Shown piece by piece: positions 1-7,283 of a stretch of 14,068 nt of DNA. The position numbers were made by a program, and so were the translations under genes. Under the pieces are notes generated by a model. The model saw only the letters and a program-made list of their open reading frames with translations, made no database searches and was not told the DNA's origin. Numbering within the stretch: the stretch's first letter is position 1; each line of letters opens with the position of its first letter. Origin of the DNA: Dehalococcoidia bacterium (GTDB lineage: Bacteria; Chloroflexota; Dehalococcoidia; SZUA-161); contig CP070819.1 of assembly GCA_020344295.1 (NCBI GenBank), positions 127,207 to 141,274 of the forward strand, in the 5' to 3' direction.

Positions 1-1338
1 GAGATCGAGCGCGAGGCGCTGAAAAAGGAGAAGGATGCTGCGTCCAGAGAGCGCCTCACCAACCTGGAGAAGGAGCTTGCCGACCTCAAGGAGCAGAGCA
101 GTGGTCTTAATGCACAGTGGCAACAGGAGAAGGAGGCTATTCAGGATATACGCCAGCTCATGGAGCAGATAGAGCAAGTTGGTATTGATATCGAGCGAGC
201 TGAAAGGATAGCGGACCTCGAGCAGGCCGCTCAATTGAAATATGGCACGCTGGTGGACCTCGAGCGCCAGCTTAAGGAAAGGGAAGCGAAACTTGCAGAG
301 GTACAGTACGAGAATAAAATGCTAAAAGAGGAAGTTGACGAGGAGGACGTTGCTGAGGTCGTCAGCCGCTGGACTCATATACCTGTGAGCAAGCTGATGG
401 AGGGCGAGATCCAGAAGCTGCTTAATATGGAGGAACGGATACACCTTCGAGTTGTCGGCCAGGACGAGGCCGTTGCTGCCGTGAGTAACGCCATTCGGAG
501 AGCCAGGGCGGGACTTCAAGAGCCGAATCGACCGCTGGGTAGTTTCATCTTCCTTGGTCCCACCGGCGTAGGCAAGACAGAGCTGGCACGGGCGCTTGCA
601 GAGTTTCTCTTCGACGACGAGCAGGCGATGGTCAGGCTGGATATGTCCGAGTATATGGAGAGACACACGGTGTCACGCCTTATCGGTGCGCCACCGGGAT
701 ATGTGGGTTACGATGAAGGAGGGCAGCTAACAGAGTCGATAAGGCGAAAGCCATACTCTGTTGTCCTTTTCGATGAGATAGAGAAGGCTCACGCAGATGT
801 GTTCAACGTACTGCTGCAGATACTCGATGATGGCCGCTTAACCGACGGTCACGGGCGTACAGTGGACTTCAAGAATACTGTAGTGATAATGACATCGAAC
901 CTCGGTGGGCACCTGTTCAACGAGCTCTCCCCTGGCGGGGAGGACGAGATCAGAGACAGGATAGTGGAGGTGCTCAGGGCCCAGTTTCGACCGGAGTTCC
1001 TGAACAGGGTTGATGAGATAATTGTATTCCACTCACTAGCCCGAGAGCACATCGAGCGGATCGTTGACCTCCAGCTTGATAAGCTGGGGCAACGCCTGGC
1101 CGACAGGCATCTGAATATCGAGATGACGGTGGCGGCCAAGGATACTATTGTAGCGGAGGGATTCGATCCGGTATACGGTGCTCGGCCACTCAAGCGTACG
1201 ATTCAGCGGAGGGTACTCGATCCGCTGGCGATTAGTGTGCTGGACGGTGCATTCATGGATGGAGATACCATTATTGTAGATGCAGTTGATGAAGAGATCG
1301 TATTCCGCAAGGCCGAGGTGCCGGCAGCGGACGCTTAA
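1..1338 (+). CDS. clpB: ATP-dependent chaperone ClpB, C-terminal half (5' end outside window)
   Basis: ClpB is a hexameric cytosolic AAA+ disaggregase that works with DnaK to pull proteins out of aggregates. The frame is open from base 1, so about 445 residues of a family usually near 860 are present. Fragment residues 1 to about 110 are a charged, Glu/Lys/Arg-rich helical stretch that fits the end of the coiled-coil middle domain. The second AAA+ domain follows: Walker A GPTGVGKT at 186-193, pore loop GYVG at 233-236, Walker B with D258/E259, sensor 1 in MTSNLGG, Arg finger R336 in FRPEFLNR, and sensor 2 R395 in GARPLKR. All key residues are present. ClpC is unlikely because of the long middle domain. 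An internal ATG at 160 lies inside the coiled coil and is not the true start. The next gene begins about 28 bases downstream, so the two are probably co-transcribed. Confidence 0.96.
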   Translation, partial: EIEREALKKEKDAASRERLTNLEKELADLKEQSSGLNAQWQQEKEAIQDIRQLMEQIEQVGIDIERAERIADLEQAAQLKYGTLVDLERQLKEREAKLAEVQYENKMLKEEVDEEDVAEVVSRWTHIPVSKLMEGEIQKLLNMEERIHLRVVGQDEAVAAVSNAIRRARAGLQEPNRPLGSFIFLGPTGVGKTELARALAEFLFDDEQAMVRLDMSEYMERHTVSRLIGAPPGYVGYDEGGQLTESIRRKPYSVVLFDEIEKAHADVFNVLLQILDDGRLTDGHGRTVDFKNTVVIMTSNLGGHLFNELSPGGEDEIRDRIVEVLRAQFRPEFLNRVDEIIVFHSLAREHIERIVDLQLDKLGQRLADRHLNIEMTVAAKDTIVAEGFDPVYGARPLKRTIQRRVLDPLAISVLDGAFMDGDTIIVDAVDEEIVFRKAEVPAADA

Positions 1339-1353
1339 TAAAATGGAATCGTA

Positions 1354-1359
1354 AGGGGG
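1354..1359 (+). promoter_or_regulatory. Ribosome binding site deciding the glutaredoxin-PDZ start
   Basis: An AGGGGG run lies 1 base before the ATG at 1361 but 7 bases before the in-frame ATG at 1367. Only the second spacing is normal for initiation, so 1367 is the better start. Confidence 0.6.
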
Positions 1360-1366
1360 CATGAAA

Positions 1367-1888
1367 ATGAACGTGAAGCTGTATAGTACACTGACCTGCG
1401 GCTACTGCCACCAGGCCAAGAGGTACCTCAAAGAGCGTGGGGTCGATTTCACCGAGCATGATATCTCAGTTGACCGGGCGGCAGCGGAGGAAATGATCAG
1501 GTTAACGGGGCAGGTGGGTGTACCGGTAATCGCTGTGGATGGCGAGGTGGTCAGTGGATTTGATCGCGCTCGTCTGGAGCAACTGCTTGCCAAAGGAGGG
1601 AATGGAAAGCGTCCGCGGTTGGGCCTTAAGGTTGCTGACGCCAGCAAGGTGGCTCAGAAAGTCGGTGCGGTTCCCGTATTCGGGGCACTGGTGGGGGCTG
1701 TGAATCCTTCGTCATTGGGTGCTAAAGCGGGGGTAAAGCTTGGCGATATAATCACCGAGATCAATATGAGGCCGATACGTAACGCAGATGATCTCGAGCA
1801 GTCAATGTCCAATCTTTCTGTCGGCGGCAGGGCAACGATCGTATTCCTTCGAGGTGAACAGACCATGAGAGCGGAGATCGTTATTTAA
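1367..1888 (+). CDS. Glutaredoxin-like domain fused to a PDZ domain
   Basis: This is a 173-residue two-domain protein. Residues 1 to about 77 are a glutaredoxin/NrdH-like thioredoxin fold, with dithiol motif CGYC at 11-14, a VGVPVI cis-proline segment near residue 50 and a GFD turn that usually contacts the substrate thiol. Residues from about 82 to the end resemble a PDZ domain: a segment on AVNPSSLGAKAG, then KLGDIITEINMRPI, a helix NADDLEQSMSNL and a final strand. No signal peptide or membrane segment is visible, so it is probably cytosolic. The first domain should reduce disulfides or mixed disulfides, and the PDZ domain may dock it to a partner's C-terminus; both roles are inferred from the folds. 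An ATG at 1361 would add two residues but is badly spaced from the AGGGGG. The gene lies between clpB and fmdB/hsp20/lon, suggesting a role in redox-linked protein quality control. Confidence 0.85.
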   Translation: MNVKLYSTLTCGYCHQAKRYLKERGVDFTEHDISVDRAAAEEMIRLTGQVGVPVIAVDGEVVSGFDRARLEQLLAKGGNGKRPRLGLKVADASKVAQKVGAVPVFGALVGAVNPSSLGAKAGVKLGDIITEINMRPIRNADDLEQSMSNLSVGGRATIVFLRGEQTMRAEIVI

Positions 1889-1915
1889 TGAATTACCGTA
1901 CGGTGGGAGTAGAAC

Positions 1916-2161
1916 ATGCCTGTCTATGAGTATGAGTGTAATATTTGCTCGAAACGTTTCGATGTGAAGCGCGGATTCAATGACGAATCTATAGCGCAAT
2001 GTCCTCAATGCAACGGGAAGGCGCATCGACTGTTTTCCGCCGTGCCGATAATCTTCAACGGGTCGGGTTTCTACGTCACGGATAACCGGAGAAATGGCTC
2101 CGGGATCAAAAAGACGGGGTATGCTGCGCCTTCCACCGAAGCTGTTGATTCCGAGAAGTAA
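1916..2161 (+). CDS. FmdB-family zinc ribbon protein
   Basis: This small protein of 81 residues opens with the hallmark MPVYEYEC. One knuckle is C8-x2-C11 and the second C29-P-Q-C32, followed by KAHRLFSAVP, as usual for the FmdB putative regulatory family. The four cysteines should bind one zinc. The C-terminal 30 residues are polar and Gly/Ser/Lys-rich and probably disordered. The family's biochemical role is poorly known; it was named for a gene beside formamidase and is often annotated as regulatory. A GGGAG at 1905-1909, 6 bases before the ATG, supports the start. The 27-base gap from the previous gene points to the same transcript. Confidence 0.88.
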   Translation: MPVYEYECNICSKRFDVKRGFNDESIAQCPQCNGKAHRLFSAVPIIFNGSGFYVTDNRRNGSGIKKTGYAAPSTEAVDSEK

Positions 2162-2224
2162 TAATGGGTTTGTTAGCGTTGATCGGGAGAAGCAGCTGTA
2201 CTACAAATATCCTTGATATTGGTT

Positions 2225-2230
2225 TATAAT
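2225..2230 (+). promoter_or_regulatory. Perfect -10 hexamer (TATAAT) before hsp20
   Basis: TATAAT lies 42 bases before the preferred hsp20 ATG. No good -35 is seen at 16-18 bases upstream; the best 17-base placement is TACAAA at 2202-2207, a poor match. No CIRCE-type inverted repeat is visible in the 111-base gap. If real, it would give a leader of about 35 bases and drive hsp20 and lon apart from the upstream genes. Confidence 0.35.
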
Positions 2231-2272
2231 GCTGCCGTTGATTATCTCGAGGGAGCGTTAAAGTGGGACATC

Positions 2273-2722
2273 ATGGTCCAATTCCGTCGGGACTGGTTTA
2301 ATCAAATGGATTATATACAACAGGAAATGAATCGTCTGCTGGATCATTTTGCCGGATCGAAACCTCCTCAGGTGCGGTTCTCTCCTCTGGTGTGGGAGCC
2401 GGCTGTAGATGTTTATGAGACCAAGGACGGTTTTGTAGTGATCGTTGAGTTAGCCGGAGTCAGGGAGTCTGATATCAGGTTAAGCGTAGACAGGGATGTC
2501 TTTACCATAGAAGGTGTCAGGAATAAGGCCGGTGGAGCCGGTGAGCAAAGGGCCTACCATCGAATGGAGATTACCAGTGGGCCCTTCAGGAAGAGTATGA
2601 AATTACCCGCGGTAATTGATATCAATAAGATAACTGCTTCTTATGAGGACGGGCTGGTGAAGATTATCCTCCCGAAAGCCAAAACAGGCGGAACCTTTAA
2701 GGTCAATATCAAGACCGAATGA
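2273..2722 (+). CDS. Small heat-shock protein, Hsp20/alpha-crystallin family
   Basis: Hsp20 proteins are ATP-independent holdase chaperones that bind unfolding proteins as large oligomers in the cytosol. From this ATG the product is 149 residues, typical of the family. A helical N-terminal arm (about 1-35) rich in aromatic residues precedes the alpha-crystallin domain (about 41-134), which starts [23 protein letters not shown] and ends with the conserved [15 protein letters not shown] short tail carries VNI (144-146), an I/V-x-I/V motif that usually links dimers into oligomers. An in-frame TTG at 2213 would add 20 residues (169 in all), but that piece has no family resemblance and overlaps a possible -10 box, so the ATG at 2273 is preferred; its ribosome site (GGGA at 2265-2268) is modest. 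The stop overlaps a possible ATG of lon (ATGA at 2719). Confidence 0.93.
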   Translation: MVQFRRDWFNQMDYIQQEMNRLLDHFAGSKPPQVRFSPLVWEPAVDVYETKDGFVVIVELAGVRESDIRLSVDRDVFTIEGVRNKAGGAGEQRAYHRMEITSGPFRKSMKLPAVIDINKITASYEDGLVKIILPKAKTGGTFKVNIKTE

Positions 2723-2733
2723 TCGATGGTTCA

Positions 2734-2738
2734 GAGGG
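2734..2738 (+). promoter_or_regulatory. Ribosome binding site deciding the lon start
   Basis: GAGGG sits 7 bases before the ATG at 2746. The alternative in-frame ATG at 2719 overlaps the hsp20 stop and has no purine-rich site at proper distance, though it could start by coupling to hsp20. Confidence 0.6.
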
Positions 2739-2745
2739 AAGAGAG

Positions 2746-5094
2746 ATGACGACGATAAGTGAAAAGTCCGAGACTAAACTTGCAGAGGTTCAGGTCCCTG
2801 ACGAGCTCGCGATAATACCTGGCGGGCCCGGCGCCGTGTTCCCTGCGATGATGGTCCCTGTTGTGATTACCAATGAGAAGTCAAGCAAGCTGGTTGATGA
2901 TGCCGTTGCTGGAGACAAGATCGTAGGTGTGTTCGCTCAGCGTCAGGATACGGAGGAGCAGCCTCCTACCAATCTCTACGATATCGGCACAGCGGCGAAC
3001 GTAGTTAAGATGCTGAAAATGCCCGATGGTACAGTCCATGTTCTGCTGCAAGGCATCGCACGGATAAAGTTGAATCTGATCCTGCAGGTTGATCCCTATA
3101 TAAAGGCGAAGATTGAGAAGGTAGATGAGATACTGGAGCAGACACCTGAACTGGATGCTTTGATCAGGAATATCCTAGCGCTCTTCCAGAAACTGGTTTC
3201 CCTGGCACCTCATCTGCCGGACGAGCTTACATTCGCTGCCTTAAACATGACTGAACCGGGAATGATTGCCGATTTCATCGCCGTCCATTCTCACCTCAAG
3301 CCGGAGGAGAGCCAGGAGATACTGGAGACACTTAACGTCAAAGAGCGTCTCGAAAAACTCACCGGCTTTGTTAACCGTGAGCTTGAGATACTTGAGCTGG
3401 GGAGCAAGATCCAGTCCCAGGTCAAGAGCGAGATGGATAAAAGCCAGAGGGAGTTCGTGCTCAGGGAGCAGCTCAAGGCGATCCAGAAGGAACTGGGCGA
3501 AGTAGATGAGCGAACGTTAGAGGTAAACGAGATCAGGGCGAAGATCGAGGAAGCCAAGCTTCCTCCCGAGGCGATTAAAGAGGCCGAACGGGAGCTTGAC
3601 CGCCTTGAAAAGATGCCGCCTCAGGCGGCCGAGTATACCACGGCGAGAACATACCTTGAGTGGCTCACCTCATTGCCGTGGGCGATAAGTACCGAGGATA
3701 ACCTTGATGTCAATAGGGCGCAGCAGATCCTTGATGAGGACCACTATGACCTCGAGAAGGTTAAAGAGCGTGTCCTCGATTATCTCGCGGTACGTGGGCT
3801 CAAGGGTGAGGATATGAAGAGCCCGATCCTGTGCTTTGTCGGGCCGCCGGGAACGGGCAAGACCTCGATCGGGAAGTCTATCGCCCGATCACTGGGACGA
3901 AATTTCATTCGCATATCTTTAGGCGGTGTCAGAGACGAGGCAGAGATTCGCGGGCACAGGCGCACCTACGTGGGTGCCCTCCCCGGCAGGATAATACAGA
4001 GTATTCGTCGCGCCGGGTCCAACAATCCGGTCTTCATGCTTGACGAGATAGATAAGATCGGTGCTGATTTCCGTGGGGATCCTTCGGCGGCATTGCTGGA
4101 AGCACTGGATCCCGAGCAGAATTTCGCTTTCAGCGATCACTATCTTGAGGTTCCGTTTGACCTGTCTAAGGTGATGTTCATCACCACAGCCAACCTGATC
4201 GATCCGATTCCTCCAGCCCTGCAGGATAGGATGGAGGTGCTTGAGCTTCCCGGTTATACGGAGGTGGAGAAGCTGCACATTGCCAGGAAGTTCCTTATCC
4301 CCAAACAGCTCGAAGAACACGGCCTGTCAAACGATATGCTCAAGATCACCGATAACGCGATTCTTGCTACAGTCAGGAACTATACGAGGGAGGCGGGTCT
4401 GAGGAACCTCGAGAGGGAGATCGGCACGATTTGCCGTAAAAGTGCACGGCAGATAGCTCAAGGTGATAAGAAAAAGGCAACGGTGTCTCCGAAAAACCTT
4501 GAGGACTTCCTGGGGCAGCGCAAGTTCCGGCATGAGGTTGCCGAGCGAGCAGACGAGGTTGGAGTGGCGACGGGACTCGCCTGGACCCCCGCCGGCGGGG
4601 ATGTGCTTTTTATTGAATCGATACTGATGCCGGGCAACGGTAGTCTGACGCTCACCGGTCAGCTGGGTGATGTGATGCAGGAGTCGGCAAAGGCCGCGCT
4701 TAGCTACGCCCGCTCCAAAGCCGTGTCCCTGGGGATCGACAAGGATTTCTACAGCAAGAACGATTTACATATACACGTCCCCGCAGGTGCTATCCCCAAG
4801 GATGGACCTTCCGCAGGTGTAACCATGGCGGCATCGCTGGTATCTGCATTGAGCAAGCGGCCCGTAAACAAGGATATCGCTATGACCGGCGAGATTACAC
4901 TCAGGGGGAAGGTGCTCCCTGTGGGTGGTATCAAGGAGAAAGTGTTGGCTGCCAACCGCGCGGGAATAAAGAAGGTCATGCTGCCTAGAGACAATGATAA
5001 AGATCTAAAAGAAGTACCGGAGCATATCAAAAAGGGCCTCGATTTCGCCTTTGTTGAACGGATCGATGAGGTGTTAAAAGAAACCCTGAAGTAA
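2746..5094 (+). CDS. lon: ATP-dependent serine protease Lon
   Basis: Lon is a hexameric cytosolic AAA+ protease that degrades damaged and regulatory proteins. The product is 782 residues from this start, within the usual bacterial LonA range. The N-terminal substrate-binding domain (about 15-200) includes [20 protein letters not shown] coiled coil follows, with the characteristic [20 protein letters not shown] at its start. The AAA+ module has Walker A GPPGTGKT at 366-373 and Walker B with D433/E434 in [10 protein letters not shown]. The C-terminal protease domain has the Ser-Lys dyad: S689 in PKDGPSAG and K730 in VGGIKEK. No membrane segment interrupts the AAA+ domain, so it is LonA rather than LonB. 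An ATG at 2719 would add 9 residues and overlap hsp20 by 4 bases. Short spacing suggests co-expression with hsp20. Confidence 0.97.
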   Translation: MTTISEKSETKLAEVQVPDELAIIPGGPGAVFPAMMVPVVITNEKSSKLVDDAVAGDKIVGVFAQRQDTEEQPPTNLYDIGTAANVVKMLKMPDGTVHVLLQGIARIKLNLILQVDPYIKAKIEKVDEILEQTPELDALIRNILALFQKLVSLAPHLPDELTFAALNMTEPGMIADFIAVHSHLKPEESQEILETLNVKERLEKLTGFVNRELEILELGSKIQSQVKSEMDKSQREFVLREQLKAIQKELGEVDERTLEVNEIRAKIEEAKLPPEAIKEAERELDRLEKMPPQAAEYTTARTYLEWLTSLPWAISTEDNLDVNRAQQILDEDHYDLEKVKERVLDYLAVRGLKGEDMKSPILCFVGPPGTGKTSIGKSIARSLGRNFIRISLGGVRDEAEIRGHRRTYVGALPGRIIQSIRRAGSNNPVFMLDEIDKIGADFRGDPSAALLEALDPEQNFAFSDHYLEVPFDLSKVMFITTANLIDPIPPALQDRMEVLELPGYTEVEKLHIARKFLIPKQLEEHGLSNDMLKITDNAILATVRNYTREAGLRNLEREIGTICRKSARQIAQGDKKKATVSPKNLEDFLGQRKFRHEVAERADEVGVATGLAWTPAGGDVLFIESILMPGNGSLTLTGQLGDVMQESAKAALSYARSKAVSLGIDKDFYSKNDLHIHVPAGAIPKDGPSAGVTMAASLVSALSKRPVNKDIAMTGEITLRGKVLPVGGIKEKVLAANRAGIKKVMLPRDNDKDLKEVPEHIKKGLDFAFVERIDEVLKETLK

Positions 5095-5135
5095 AACTGC
5101 CGCGCATTCCAATCGTAGTCCCAAGGTAACCTGCA

Positions 5136-6563
5136 ATGAACTTAGACCTGCGCCGTAAAACGAAGATAGTGTGCACGCTAGGGCCGGCCACTGAGTCGGC
5201 CCAAATGATTGAACGGCTGATACGTGCCGGAATGAACGTGGCACGTATTAACATGTCGCATGGTGATGAGAGCCAGCACGTGGCTATGATTCTCGCTGTC
5301 CGTGAGGTAGCCGGGAAGCTGGACGTGCCGGTAGCCATTCTCATGGACCTGCCCGGCCCCCGCTACCGGACGGGTGAGATCAAAGATGGCCAGGTCATTC
5401 TGCGAAAGGGTTCGCAACTGGTCCTGACGACCAGAAGAGTTCGTGGAGACCGTAAAGAGGTCTCAGTGAACATGCCCGAGCTTGTCGGGGATGTATCCGC
5501 CGGTGACGCTATCCTGCTCGATGACGGCGCTATTCTTCTGGTGGTAAAGGACACCACAGATACAGATGTGATATGCCGTGTTACTCAGGGCGGCGTATTA
5601 CGGCCGAGGAGAGGCATCGCCATACCCGGCGTAAAGATGTCCGCACCGTACGTGTCCGACGTTATGCAGCGTCATCTCAGGCTCGCTGCGTCGTATCAAG
5701 TGGAATATATTGCACTCTCCTACGTCAGCCGAGCGGGTGATGTTTCACAGATAAGGGCTTTACTGGAGGAGGCGGGAGCGGCCTCTATGATTATCGCCAA
5801 AATCGAGCGCAGAGATGCGGTAAGGAACTTCGACAGCATCCTGAAGGTAAGCGACGGTATCATGGTAGCACGGGGAGACCTTGGAGTTGACATAACACTA
5901 GAGAAGGTCCCTGTAGTACAGAAGGAGAGCATCAGTAAATGCAACCGTTGGGGGAAGCCAGTGATAACGGCCACGCAGATGCTCGAATCGATGATAAAGG
6001 CGCCATCGCCAACCCGGGCCGAGGTCGCAGACGTCGCCAATGCTATCTGGGACGGCACCGATGCGGTGATGCTCTCCGCCGAGACCGCGGTCGGCAGTTA
6101 CCCCGTTGAGGCTGTATCCATGGTGTGTCGAATTGCCAGAGAGACGGAGGCTGCCCTGCCCTATGACCTCAGGCTTACCGGCAGGGGCAGTGACCTGGAG
6201 CCGTACACAGATGATGCCATAGCATACGATGCCTGCAGGACCGCCCAGCAACTGGGTGCTCGCTCGATAGTGGCGTTCACGGAATCAGGCAGCACAGCCT
6301 GGCGGGTGTGCAAATACAGGCCGCGGATCCCGGTACTGGCGCTGACCCCGAATGATGCGGTGCGGGAGAAGCTGGTGCTGGGTTGGGGTGTCTATCCATA
6401 CCTCATGCCGCAGGCTACCAGTGTGGATGACCTGTTCACGATGGGTAGTAATCTGGCCCGGGATATCGGGGCAGCAAAAGAGGGCGACTTAGTCGTGATC
6501 GTGGGAGGTGTACCCATCGGCGTACCCGGAACCACCAATCTGCTCAAGGTTGAGAGAGTGTAA
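5136..6563 (+). CDS. pyk: Pyruvate kinase with an altered monovalent-cation motif
   Basis: Pyruvate kinase converts phosphoenolpyruvate and ADP to pyruvate and ATP, the last step of glycolysis. The 475-residue length fits the standard form without the extra C-terminal phosphohistidine domain of some bacilli. Family marks are KIVCTLGP at 10-17, R37/N39/S41 in ARINMSHG, catalytic K221 and metal ligand E223 in IIAKIERRDAV, D247 in MVARGDLGV, TATQMLESM near 277-285 and MLSAETAVGSYP near 311-322. The motif normally read as LDTKGPEIR is here MDLPGPRYR (70-78). D71 is kept, but the Thr and Lys are replaced, and the Glu tied to K+ dependence is Arg (R76). That position is Lys in potassium-independent enzymes, so this one may not need K+ (inference). 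An AAGG at 5123-5126 lies 9 bases before the ATG. The gene follows lon by 41 bases. Confidence 0.94.
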   Translation: MNLDLRRKTKIVCTLGPATESAQMIERLIRAGMNVARINMSHGDESQHVAMILAVREVAGKLDVPVAILMDLPGPRYRTGEIKDGQVILRKGSQLVLTTRRVRGDRKEVSVNMPELVGDVSAGDAILLDDGAILLVVKDTTDTDVICRVTQGGVLRPRRGIAIPGVKMSAPYVSDVMQRHLRLAASYQVEYIALSYVSRAGDVSQIRALLEEAGAASMIIAKIERRDAVRNFDSILKVSDGIMVARGDLGVDITLEKVPVVQKESISKCNRWGKPVITATQMLESMIKAPSPTRAEVADVANAIWDGTDAVMLSAETAVGSYPVEAVSMVCRIARETEAALPYDLRLTGRGSDLEPYTDDAIAYDACRTAQQLGARSIVAFTESGSTAWRVCKYRPRIPVLALTPNDAVREKLVLGWGVYPYLMPQATSVDDLFTMGSNLARDIGAAKEGDLVVIVGGVPIGVPGTTNLLKVERV

Positions 6564-6819
6564 CCGCATCTTTTACCCAGGCCCCTATTTTTAACTCCCT
6601 AATTCCATTGGATTTCTCGAAAGACTTTTCGTAATCGAGCCTCTCTATATCTAGCGTATGTTGTCCTCTATTTCGGACAACTGTGTAATATTGCCCTGCT
6701 CTCGAGCGTCAAATCAGCCTCAGAAGGAGTGCGCTCGGTTGTGTGGCTATCGATTTATTGCTACAATCATTCGAGATGAAGAAACATTTATATTACATGT
6801 TACGTTGGAGAATGCCATA
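6564..6819 (+). other. Longest gap, 256 bases between pyk and the thioesterase gene
   Basis: No protein with family resemblance is visible. A frame open from an ATG at 6658 joins the thioesterase but looks non-coding. A small imperfect hairpin (GATT at 6611-6614 with AATC at 6633-6636, and CGAAA at 6618-6622 with TTTCG at 6627-6631) follows pyk but lacks a T tract, so I do not call it a terminator. A possible promoter lies at 6739-6767. Confidence 0.5.
6739..6767 (+). promoter_or_regulatory. Possible sigma70-type promoter for the thioesterase gene
   Basis: TTGTGG (6739-6744) is separated by 17 bases from TACAAT (6762-6767), a 5 of 6 match to the -10 consensus; the -35 matches at only 3 positions. 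Transcription from here would start near 6774 and give a leader of about 45 bases before the ATG at 6820. Confidence 0.3.
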
Positions 6820-7224
6820 ATGGTAGATATAGAAGAGATGCGCGACAGATTCGATAAATCGCCCTGTGCACTTCATTTCGGCATGGGGCTCGAGGAGCTG
6901 TCTCCCGGTTATGCCAGAGTGAGGCTCAAGCTGAAGGAGGAGTTCCTGAACTGGGAGAATATGATTCAGGGTGGAATAATAGCCACCCTGCTGGATCAGG
7001 CTTTCGGCTGTGCCTGTAATACGCTGGACTATATACACGTGGCAGTCCAAATGAACATACATTTCCTTGCGGCAGCCCCTTTTGGGGAGACCATATATGC
7101 TGAGTCCAGGGTGCTGCACGCGGGCAAGAGAGTTGGGGCTTCGGAGATGAAAGTAGTTGATTCCGACGGGAAAATGATAGCCCGGGCAACAGGCACCACT
7201 GTTGCCATTGGTGCCAGAAGCTAA
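6820..7224 (+). CDS. PaaI-like hotdog-fold acyl-CoA thioesterase
   Basis: This 134-residue protein matches the usual size of the PaaI/4HBT-like hotdog family, cytosolic thioesterases that hydrolyse acyl-CoA or aryl-acyl-CoA. The core pattern is present: HFGMGLEELSPGYARVRLKL, then ENMIQGGIIATLLDQAFG (46-63) for the central helix with likely catalytic acid D59, then a strand VAVQMNIHFLAAAPFGETIYAES and a closing strand ending in IARATGTTVAI. The common HGG at the helix start reads QGG (50-52), so the usual His is replaced. The frame runs upstream to an ATG at 6658, adding 54 residues unlike any hotdog protein. The ATG at 6820, 9 bases after GGAG (6807-6810), gives the normal length. Lying near aromatic genes, aryl-acetyl-CoA is a plausible but unproved substrate. 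Confidence 0.85.
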   Translation: MVDIEEMRDRFDKSPCALHFGMGLEELSPGYARVRLKLKEEFLNWENMIQGGIIATLLDQAFGCACNTLDYIHVAVQMNIHFLAAAPFGETIYAESRVLHAGKRVGASEMKVVDSDGKMIARATGTTVAIGARS

Positions 7225-7239
7225 CAGTCTGTGATACTG

Positions 7240-7269
7240 CTGACGTCTGGATAATTATTTCAGTATAAT
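7240..7269 (+). promoter_or_regulatory. Possible promoter before the DAHP synthase gene
   Basis: CTGACG (7240-7245, 4 of 6) and TATAAT (7264-7269, 6 of 6) are 18 bases apart. Transcription would begin near 7276, only about 8 bases before the ATG and inside the ribosome site, so the match may be chance or give a near-leaderless message. Confidence 0.25.
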
Positions 7270-7283
7270 CGAGGTGAGGCGGG

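Noticed and set aside
849..1193. Antisense open frame of 114 codons inside clpB
   Set aside because: It is in a shadow frame of a well-supported gene, with low-complexity Ser/Arg-rich translation and no family resemblance.
2171..2205. CIRCE-like (HrcA) operator before hsp20
   Set aside because: TTAGCG at 2173 begins like the operator, but no matching right half is present.
2719..2745. Upstream ATG for lon that overlaps the hsp20 stop
   Set aside because: The ATG at 2746 has a GAGGG 7 bases before it and gives a normal Lon N-terminus; the upstream one remains possible by coupling.
3919..4320. Antisense open frame of 133 codons inside lon
   Set aside because: It lies fully under the conserved AAA+ region of lon, whose own frame is intact and full of motifs.
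6611..6636. Hairpin after pyk as a terminator
   Set aside because: The stem is short, interrupted and has no T tract after it.
6658..6819. 54-residue N-terminal extension of the thioesterase from an ATG at 6658
   Set aside because: It has no hotdog resemblance, lacks a convincing ribosome site and overlaps a possible promoter; the ATG at 6820 gives normal family length.
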